Part shown: piece by piece, positions 43,843 through 49,828 of the stretch
Layout: the number at the start of each line of letters is the position of its first letter
Numbering within the stretch: the first letter of the stretch is position 1
Assembly: GCA_965226245.1 (NCBI GenBank)
Contig: CBDDCL010000001.1
Coordinates: 1 to 49,828 of the forward strand
DNA from: CBDCYS01 sp965226245
Lineage (GTDB): Bacteria > Acidobacteriota > Terriglobia > Bryobacterales > UBA6623
Direction: 5' to 3'
Length of the DNA stretch: 49,828 nt
Translations under genes and position numbers: made by a program
The notes under the pieces: model-generated
What the model was told of the DNA's origin: nothing
What the model saw: only the letters and a program-made list of their open reading frames with translations
Database searches by the model: none

Positions 43843-44307
43843 ATGGGGATTCGCTACGTAGGAGAACGTACCGCTCAACTTCTGGTGGAGCATTTCGGGA
43901 CGATGGAGCAATTGCAGTCGGCGGAGCAAGAGGAGCTGGAATCCATCCGCGAGGTCGGCCCCAAAGTGGCCGAGAGCATTTTCAACTTCTTCCGGGGAAA
44001 GCAGAATCTCAAGGTGCTGGAGAAGCTCCGGAAGGCGGGACTCGACTTCAAGCAGGCGACGGCGCGCGCGCAGCGTGGTCCCCTGGAAGGAAAAACGTTT
44101 GTCCTGACCGGCACTCTCCCTGGCCTGTCGCGAGACGAAGCCTCAAAGATGATCGTGCAGGCCGGAGGCAAGGTGACCACCACGGTCAGCAAAAAGACCG
44201 ACTACGTGCTGGTCGGTTCCGACCCCGGCTCAAAACTCACCAAGGGCAAGAAGCTCGATGTTCCCACCCTCGACGAGAAGCAATTGCTCGCTCTCTTGGG
44301 ACGGTAA
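43843..44307 (+). pseudogene. ligA: C-terminal fragment of NAD-dependent DNA ligase
   Basis: This encodes 154 residues: the end of the helix-hairpin-helix domain (MGIRYVGERTAQLLVEHFGT … IREVGPKVAESIFNFF) and a complete BRCT domain (GPLEGKTFVLTGTLPGLSRD … GGKVTTTVSKKTDYVLVGSD PGSKLTKGKKL). The nucleotidyl-transferase, OB and zinc domains (~500 residues) are absent, so it has no ligase activity. The break at ~43843 is a recombination boundary. It converges on qmcA with a 15-bp gap. Confidence 0.85.
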
Positions 44308-44322
44308 GCTTCTCTATCTTGA

Positions 44323-45282
44323 TCAATCTTGGGATCTGGGACGCGTCGTCGTCGTCTCTTCGGCCTTGAGAATTTCGCGAATTCCGCCAATCGAGCTCAG
44401 GATTCCACTTGCCTCGAAGGGCAGGAAGATCTTGGTCGCCTGGCCCGAGGAGATCTTTTCCAGCGACTCCAGATACTTGAGCGCAATCAGGTAGTTTTCC
44501 GGGCTGGCATCGGGCAGGGCGCCTCGCACCCGGTTGATTGCCTCGGCCTCCGCCTGGGCGATTTTTAGGCGGGCTTCCGCGAGGCCTTCGGCTTCCAGGA
44601 TGGTCGAGCGCTTCTCTCCCTCGGCGTTGGCGATGGCGGCATCACGTTCTCCTTCGGCGGTCAGAACGGCGGCCCTCTTCGACCCCTCGGCTTCGGTGAC
44701 CACGGCACGCCGCTCGCGCTCCGCCTTCATTTGTTTCGCCATAGCCTCCTGGATCTCTTGGGGTGGTTCGATGTTTTTCAACTCCACGCGGTTTACCTTG
44801 ACACCCCACTTGTCGGTCGCTTCGTCCAGGATGTTGCGCAACTTCACGTTTACCGTTTCACGGGATGTGAGCGTTTCATCCAATGCCAGCTCGCCCATGA
44901 CGTTACGAAGACTTGTCACCGTGAGTTGGTGGATGGCCGCCCCCAGGTCCACAATTTCGTAGATAGCTCTCTTGGGGTCGGTAATCTGGTAGTAGAGCAC
45001 AGTGTCTACATGCATAGTGACATTGTCACGGGTGATTACGGGCTGGGGTGGAAAGTCTACTACCTGCTCACGAAGATCGATGGCTCGCAAACGCTGCCCC
45101 AGCATCAAAATCGGCCGAATACTATCCACAAACGGCCAGATGAAATTAATCCCGCTTCTGGCCACCATGTGAAACCTTCCCAGACGCTCCACGATCTTGA
45201 CGGTGGCCTGCTCGACGATTTGAACACCATTGGCGGCCGTGTACAAAATCACGACCCCCAGAAAGATGAGAATCCACTCCAT
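44323..45282 (-). CDS. qmcA: SPFH/stomatin-like membrane protein
   Basis: This encodes 319 residues. An N-terminal TM helix (MEWILIFLGVVILYTAANGV) is followed by the SPFH/Band-7 domain (VKIVERLGRFHMVARSGINF … DLREQVVDFPPQPVITRDNV TMHVDTVLYYQITDPKRAIY) and a long Ala/Glu coiled coil (KAERERRAVVTEAEGSKRAA). The conserved ALDETLTSR-type stretch is visible. Such proteins organise membrane protein quality control, often with an NfeD partner, which is not seen here. It is intact and chromosomal in character. Confidence 0.92.
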   Translation of the reverse strand: MEWILIFLGVVILYTAANGVQIVEQATVKIVERLGRFHMVARSGINFIWPFVDSIRPILMLGQRLRAIDLREQVVDFPPQPVITRDNVTMHVDTVLYYQITDPKRAIYEIVDLGAAIHQLTVTSLRNVMGELALDETLTSRETVNVKLRNILDEATDKWGVKVNRVELKNIEPPQEIQEAMAKQMKAERERRAVVTEAEGSKRAAVLTAEGERDAAIANAEGEKRSTILEAEGLAEARLKIAQAEAEAINRVRGALPDASPENYLIALKYLESLEKISSGQATKIFLPFEASGILSSIGGIREILKAEETTTTRPRSQD

Positions 45283-45533
45283 GGCGACCTCCTAAATGCT
45301 AACCGGAATTAGTTTTATAGCCCTCCGGCGGTTGCAAGTATACATCCGTTTGCCCCAGTCGAGCCCTCCGAGCACGGTTTTTCTCCCAGAGGGTCCCACC
45401 GGCTCCCAGCCACCCTTTTACGAGTCCCAAAAACTCATCGCCTGGGCATCCCTACCCCCTTTTCCAGTCCGGTACAAGCTCCCAATCCTAACTTACCAGC
45501 TGGACCGGTCTAAGGGGGGCAGGTCAGCCTACG

Positions 45534-45558
45534 GTTCATCCCCGCGCTTGCGGGGAAC
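45534..45558 (-). repeat. Isolated type I-E-like CRISPR repeat (reverse orientation)
   Basis: GTTCATCCCCGCGCTTGCGG (ending GGAAC at 45558), preceded by CG, is the reverse complement form of a near-canonical type I-E repeat. It is followed 31 bp later by the GATTGAAAC-type repeat. Confidence 0.7.
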
Positions 45559-45567
45559 AGTCAGAAA

Positions 45568-45728
45568 GGTAAGGTTTGGTCAAAGAATTGATCTCCCCTC
45601 ACTCCGGTGAGGGGAGCGGATTGAAACCCTTGCACTGACCGACACACCTTCAGCCTTCGGCACTGTGTAGAATAGTCTGTGATGCCGAAAGGCGTTGAGC
45701 ACTGACCGTTCTGGAACTTCACCGCGAG
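45568..45728 (+). repeat. Direct repeat copy 2 (pair with 42157-42317)
   Basis: This is the second copy of the 143-bp near-identical repeat. It differs from copy 1 at two bases (within GTGTAGAAT and GAGCACTGACC). Together the copies bracket the ligA fragment and qmcA. Confidence 0.9.
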
Positions 45729-45961
45729 CCATCACCGGCTACGGCAGCCCGAGGATTATTTCGACATGTTTGACTTGGAACCCATCGCTGCAGGAAGCCC
45801 TGGGATCGCTTTCCAGCGGTGCAGTAGTGCTATTTTGGTTTCTGGCCGCTCAGGGTAGTCAGAGGCGATTGCTGGGCCAGCAAGGGGGACCTGAGATGGC
45901 TATTCCACGAGCGAAAGCTGCTGCACCTGAGGAATGCGCCCCGGGGTTTCCGGAGAACTCG

Positions 45962-46189
45962 TTACTTGGCTCCGACCACCATGGCGAGAGTCATCTGCGT
46001 TTGATAGTACCGCTGCTCACTCTCCACAGGCGGCACGTGACCGATCGGCTCGAGGAGTCGCCGATGGTTGAACCAGTCCACCCGTTCGAGCGTGGCGAAC
46101 TCCACCGCCTCCGCATGACGCCACGGGCCCCGGCGACGGATGACCGCGGTCTTGTATGACCCGATGATGGACAAGGTCCGTGGGTTCAC
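45962..46189 (-). mobile_element. IS3-family transposase C-terminal fragment
   Basis: It reads IGSYKTAVIRRRGPWRHAEA VEFATLERVDWFNHRRLLEP IGHVPPVESEQRYYQTQ, the end of the integrase core of IS3-family OrfB (catalytic Glu region and C-terminal tail). The rest of the transposase is missing. Its upstream edge meets the hsdR stop codon at 46186. It is probably a leftover from an insertion that came to rest against hsdR. Confidence 0.8.
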
Positions 46190-49100
46190 AACAGAGTTAC
46201 TCTTCCTGGCGTTACCGCTGCCTTCACCATCAACCCCGACTGGACCGCCTTCAGTGTGTCGAAAATCCCTTCGATCACGTTTTTCTTTCCGCCAAACAAT
46301 GCCTCCGGCCCCCCGGCGTGCAGGTTGCTGAAGGGCGGTTCGTAGAGAGCCGATGCCTCCATAACGCCTCGGGCCGTGAGCTGGTCGATCACCATCTCGA
46401 CGAAGCGGATCTGCGGTGGCGTGAGGCTCTGGTCGGAGAGGAAGCCGGAGAAGGCGCGTTGCGCCGCGGCGCGATCCATCCCCACCATGTTCCGAACGAA
46501 GTGGGCCAGCGAGGGCGCCTCGCTACGGGCCAGGAGGCCCGTCAACAACGTCTGGCCGTCGTCCTCGCCGATCTCCGCCAGGGTCCTCTCCAATCCCAGT
46601 AAATCGGTCGCGGTGAGCGGCTGGTTAGTTCGTAGACGGTGGATGACGATGTGGTCGAGGTGGTTCTTCAGGTAGGCCTTAACCTTCTTCTCATACTGGA
46701 CACCGGTCATCTTCGGCATGTGGACGACCTCTTCATCCCGCACGCCTATGACCTGATCCTGGAAGTCGGTGTAGACGATCTTCTGCTTCTTCTTGTCGAG
46801 GAAGGGCACCAGCCTGCGTAGGCGCAGCCGCAACGCTTCGAGACCGTGCAGGTCGACCCCCTCCCAGAAGCCGCTCTCCTGCATGGAGGCCAGGAATTCG
46901 AGCTGGGCCTTGACGGCGGGGATCGTCGTCTTCTCCTCCAGCAGCATGGCGATTTCGACCATCCGCTGCCGGTGACTCTCGACGGCGCTCATGTTGCCCT
47001 CGGCCAGGGCTACCTGCATGCGAAGGGCTGTGAGATCGAACATCCGTGACTCGATCTCATCTGTCTCGACCTCGCTTGGCAGCCCGGCGACTTCACGCTG
47101 TAGCACCTCACGGTCCGCGTCGTTGAGCTGCGCCCATGTCGTGCGCTCCCGGAAGCGATCCACGGCCTCCAGGTGCATCCGCACGATGAAGTTCTCGCGG
47201 TTCATCGCCGCCACTTCCCCATGAAGCTGCGTGGTCAGGGCGCCCGCGAGTACTGCATCCGGGTCCAGGTCGGGTGTCGCCTGGACAAGCGTCAGCAGTT
47301 GCACCCGGGAGCGGAAGAGGCGGGTGCCGAGCGGGACGATGCCGCGTCCCTCGATGCCCTCTGGATTCTCGCGGAAAAAGTCGAAATTGAAGCAGAAGTC
47401 GAAGACGCGGAAGTCCTGCTTGTCGTCGCCCGGACCGAACAGCTCCGGACAGAGTCGCGTGCCGCGTCCGATCATTTGCCAGAACTTGATCTTCGAGTAG
47501 ACCGGCTTGAAGAAGACCAGGTTCGCTACCTCGGGAATGTCGATGCCGGTGTCGAGCATGTCGACCGAGATGGCAATGTGCGGCGCGTTGTCCTTCTGTG
47601 AGAATTGGTCGAGGAGACTCTGCGGATACGTCGCATAGTGGTCAATGACGCGCGCGAAGTGTCCCGTGTGCTGCGGGTAGTGGTGATTGAATCGCTCCTC
47701 GATGAACTGCGCGTGCGTGTGGTTACGAGCGAAGAGAATCGTCTTGGCTAGCCGGTCCCCCCCTTCGACTTTGTGGCCATGTTCCATCAGGTGCTGGAGC
47801 ACCTTGTCCACCGTGTCCTTGTTGAAGAGCCAGCTGTTGATGGCGGCGGCGTTGACCTTGTCCGGCAGACTGCTCTCGTCCACGTCGTCGCCCCAGTCGA
47901 GGCTCTCCCACTGTTCCTGCTCCTCGTCGCTGAGCGAGTCGTAGTCGATGCCTTCGCGGGGAAACCGCAAGTCCACCTGCTGCACGCGCGGTGGCACGAG
48001 GAAGCCGTCTGCGACGGCGGTCTCCAGTTCGTAGGCGTCGGTCGGCACGCCAGGCTCCAGGTCGCAGAGTGCGTAGGTGTTTCTGTCTACCTGCTCCCGT
48101 GGTGTCGCGGTCAGACCGATCAGCAGCGAGTCAAAGTAGCGAAAAATCGCTCCGTACTTCTGGTACACCGAGCGATGCGCTTCGTCGATGATCACAAGAT
48201 CGAAGTGCCCAACGCTGAAGCGCGCCTCGCCGCTTCTTGTCTCGTCAATCAGCCCCATCATCGTCGGATAGGTGCAGACGTAGACTCGACCCGTCGTGTC
48301 CTTCTCGGTGACCAGGTTCACCGGGCTGGACTGGGGGAGGTGTGCCCTGAACGCACCAACGGCCTGGTTCACCAGCGCCACCCGGTCGGCCAGGAACAAC
48401 GCCCGCTTCACCCAGCCCGCCCGTTGCAGCAGGTCCACCAAGCCAATCGCCGTGCGTGTCTTGCCGCTGCCGGTGGCCATCACCAGCAGCGTCTTGCGCC
48501 GCGTCTGCGCGAACTGCTCGCCGATGCTGCCAATGGCCCGTTTCTGGTAGTACCGCTCGACGATGTCGTTCTTCACCTGCGACACATCGAGCGGGGCGCG
48601 CTGGGCTCGGCGAATGATCAGGGACGCGAGCTCGTCCTTCTTGTAGAACCCGGCGACCGGACGTGGCGGATAGGCGAGGTCATCCCACAGGCGGGTCTCG
48701 TACCCGTTGGTGTAGAAGATGACCGGACGCTGGCCGTGCATCGCCTCCAGGCAGTCGGCGTAGAGCTTCGCCTGCCGGACTTCCGGATCGACGGTGGTCT
48801 TTTTCGCCTCCACCACCGCCAGCGGCTTGCCATCGTCTCCCCAGAGGACATAGTCGGCATAGCCGATGCCCGACTCGTTCGGCATGCCCGTCACTTCGTA
48901 TTCACGGTCCTGTTCCCGGTCCAGATGCCATCCGGCGCGTTCCAGATCGAGATCGATGATGAGCGTGCGGGTCTTGTCCTCGTTCCAGTCGTGGGTCTCG
49001 GGGAAACCTTCGTTCTCCGCCTTGATGGCCGCGAGGCGTCCACGCAACGCTTCAAGTTCGCTCTCGATCTCCTTGCGGGCCTCCGCCGCCGCATCCTGCT

Positions 49101-49593
49101 GGGCCTTCAGAGCCTCCAGCTCCTGGACGCTGGCTGGGGTAATTGCCGGTTCCACGTTCGGGACGATGGATGCGTCGAAGGTCTTGCCCTGCAGACTCTC
49201 CGCGCCCTTCCGGAGGTAGGTGCGGCCGGTCCAGTAGAGGACGTGATACAGCTCTCGCAGGACGTCGAGCGCCTTCTCGGGCGCGGGCGTCTTGGTGCCG
49301 TGAACCGCGACGTTGCCCGCCTGGCGGACGAACTCGGCTTTCTGCCAGATGACCTCGGGCACGAGTTCACGGAAGGCAAGGTCGCTGATGTAGCTGTCCA
49401 GGTCCGTGACCTTCGGCGGCTTCAGCGCCTTCTCGACCTTGTAGACACGCTTGAGCAGACGCTCCAGTGCGTGCCGGGCATGGAAGCAGGACGCCCGTGG
49501 GTCGCCGAAGACATGCCGCTCCGCAAAACTCGCACTCTCCGCCGCGTGCGGGAACTCTTGTTTCAGGAACGCGAAGTTGGCCGAGATCTCCAT
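46186..49593 (-). CDS. hsdR: Type I restriction enzyme R subunit
   Basis: This encodes 1135 residues. A DUF4145-like N-terminal domain spans ~1-115. The nuclease domain holds YADYVLWGDDGKPLAVVEAK K (Asp…ExK, ~245-265). The helicase motor has Walker A (LLVMATGSGKTRTA, ~365), DEAH box (LVIIDEAHRS), GLTATPRE, SVDMLDTGIDIPEV and QMIGRGTRL. The C-terminal EcoEI-type domain ends …MVKAAVTPGRVTLL. It translocates and cuts DNA when bound to the HsdM/HsdS complex. The hsdS end lies just upstream (49600) in the same direction, so this is the distal part of an hsd operon. It is intact. Confidence 0.95.
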   Translation of the reverse strand: MEISANFAFLKQEFPHAAESASFAERHVFGDPRASCFHARHALERLLKRVYKVEKALKPPKVTDLDSYISDLAFRELVPEVIWQKAEFVRQAGNVAVHGTKTPAPEKALDVLRELYHVLYWTGRTYLRKGAESLQGKTFDASIVPNVEPAITPASVQELEALKAQQDAAAEARKEIESELEALRGRLAAIKAENEGFPETHDWNEDKTRTLIIDLDLERAGWHLDREQDREYEVTGMPNESGIGYADYVLWGDDGKPLAVVEAKKTTVDPEVRQAKLYADCLEAMHGQRPVIFYTNGYETRLWDDLAYPPRPVAGFYKKDELASLIIRRAQRAPLDVSQVKNDIVERYYQKRAIGSIGEQFAQTRRKTLLVMATGSGKTRTAIGLVDLLQRAGWVKRALFLADRVALVNQAVGAFRAHLPQSSPVNLVTEKDTTGRVYVCTYPTMMGLIDETRSGEARFSVGHFDLVIIDEAHRSVYQKYGAIFRYFDSLLIGLTATPREQVDRNTYALCDLEPGVPTDAYELETAVADGFLVPPRVQQVDLRFPREGIDYDSLSDEEQEQWESLDWGDDVDESSLPDKVNAAAINSWLFNKDTVDKVLQHLMEHGHKVEGGDRLAKTILFARNHTHAQFIEERFNHHYPQHTGHFARVIDHYATYPQSLLDQFSQKDNAPHIAISVDMLDTGIDIPEVANLVFFKPVYSKIKFWQMIGRGTRLCPELFGPGDDKQDFRVFDFCFNFDFFRENPEGIEGRGIVPLGTRLFRSRVQLLTLVQATPDLDPDAVLAGALTTQLHGEVAAMNRENFIVRMHLEAVDRFRERTTWAQLNDADREVLQREVAGLPSEVETDEIESRMFDLTALRMQVALAEGNMSAVESHRQRMVEIAMLLEEKTTIPAVKAQLEFLASMQESGFWEGVDLHGLEALRLRLRRLVPFLDKKKQKIVYTDFQDQVIGVRDEEVVHMPKMTGVQYEKKVKAYLKNHLDHIVIHRLRTNQPLTATDLLGLERTLAEIGEDDGQTLLTGLLARSEAPSLAHFVRNMVGMDRAAAQRAFSGFLSDQSLTPPQIRFVEMVIDQLTARGVMEASALYEPPFSNLHAGGPEALFGGKKNVIEGIFDTLKAVQSGLMVKAAVTPGRVTLL

Positions 49594-49599
49594 CGAGGT

Positions 49600-49828
49600 T
49601 CAGAGGTCTCCTCGGAAGGCGCGGGCTTGCAGGGAGGTGAAGAGGGTGTCGAGTTCGTTGAGGTGCGCGCGCTGGCTGACCCTCTGTTGCTCGACGGATT
49701 TGACGATGGCGGCGAAGCGGTATTGGAGTTCGAGCGGAGGCACGGGAATTGGGAGGGCCCTGATGATGCCCATGTTCAGCCCGGACATGATCGCCCCTTT
49801 TGCACTTCGCTCCAGATATCTGCGGAAC
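49600..49828 (-). CDS. hsdS: Type I restriction specificity subunit, C-terminal end (partial)
   Basis: The frame runs in from the right edge and ends at 49600. The visible part is SAKGAIMSGLNMGIIRALPI PVPPLELQYRFAAIVKSVEQ QRVSQRAHLNELDTLFTSLQ ARAFRGDL, the typical conserved helix-dimerisation end of HsdS target-recognition proteins (P.P.lelQ..F). It stops 6 bp before hsdR. Most of the gene lies outside the window. Confidence 0.9.
   Translation of the reverse strand, partial: FRRYLERSAKGAIMSGLNMGIIRALPIPVPPLELQYRFAAIVKSVEQQRVSQRAHLNELDTLFTSLQARAFRGDL

Larger units (their letters stand above)
45283..45961. other. Intergenic region with CRISPR-like repeats and direct repeat copy 2
   Basis: About 680 bp has no supported gene. 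It holds the I-E-like repeat 45534-45558, the direct repeat copy 45568-45728 with the GATTGAAAC-type repeat 45590-45627, and unassigned sequence up to the IS3 fragment. Confidence 0.6.

Overview
This window is a high-GC, mosaic stretch that looks like an integrated plasmid or conjugative-element remnant inside a bacterial defence island. The host is most likely a proteobacterium: the conjugation, RepA, ParA/ParG, ArdC and XamI-type genes have their usual homologues there. No rRNA or tRNA was seen, so this is an inference from gene families only. Only the right side (ligA 3' end, SPFH/stomatin gene) looks like ordinary chromosome.

Layout. 1-2.6 kb: broken restriction-modification remnants, with a DNA methyltransferase lacking its N-terminus joined to the N-terminal part of an SMC/RecN-like ATPase. 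2.7-3.6 kb: a leftward tyrosine recombinase. 4.1-5.3 kb: a proline/glutamate-rich lipoprotein with a TbpB-like C-terminus. 5.8-21.6 kb: a minus-strand conjugation operon (zinc-cluster protein, small acidic protein, ArdC-like antirestriction protein, winged-helix protein, then VirB2/B3/B4/B9/B10/B5/B6/B8, coupling protein, VirB11, truncated nuclease), with an oriT-like inverted repeat upstream of the coupling-protein gene. 22.1-25.1 kb: a secreted HNH nuclease, a truncated IS5-type element and a truncated repA. 25.2-28.5 kb: a plasmid maintenance block with iterons and DnaA boxes, RepA, ParG, ParA and three small genes, two of which are interrupted. 28.9-32.6 kb: a XamI-like restriction-modification operon with a small RHH protein, two divergent small genes and gene debris. 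32.6-40.2 kb: Phd/VapC, a 5'-truncated type ISP enzyme, a 1248-residue SIR2 protein and Mrr. 40.5-41.4 kb: a second, rightward tyrosine recombinase. 41.5-46.2 kb: an HNH fragment, isolated CRISPR-like repeats, a 143-bp direct repeat, a second oriT-like core, a ligA C-terminal fragment, qmcA and an IS3 fragment. 46.2-49.8 kb: type I hsdR and the end of hsdS.

How the parts fit. The conjugation block keeps nearly every mating-pair gene, but its distal genes (coupling protein, VirB11 and one unknown) carry apparent single-base frameshifts, and no relaxase is visible. Transfer is therefore probably defective or dependent on genes elsewhere, unless the indels are sequence errors. The RepA/ParA/ParG block shares a dispersed ATGAAG..TTGAA-like repeat in its intergenic regions, which suggests common control by ParG. 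The remaining genes act in defence: type IIG remnants, XamI-like type II, type ISP, type I and Mrr type IV restriction, a toxin-antitoxin pair and a SIR2 effector.

The strongest unusual signals are: the XamI-like operon promoter, where two GTCGAC hexamers fill the space between the -35 and -10 boxes; scattered single CRISPR repeats of two types, two of them exactly 61 bp apart; an oriT-like core present twice, 33.6 kb apart; and a tandem duplication that shrank two genes while keeping them open.
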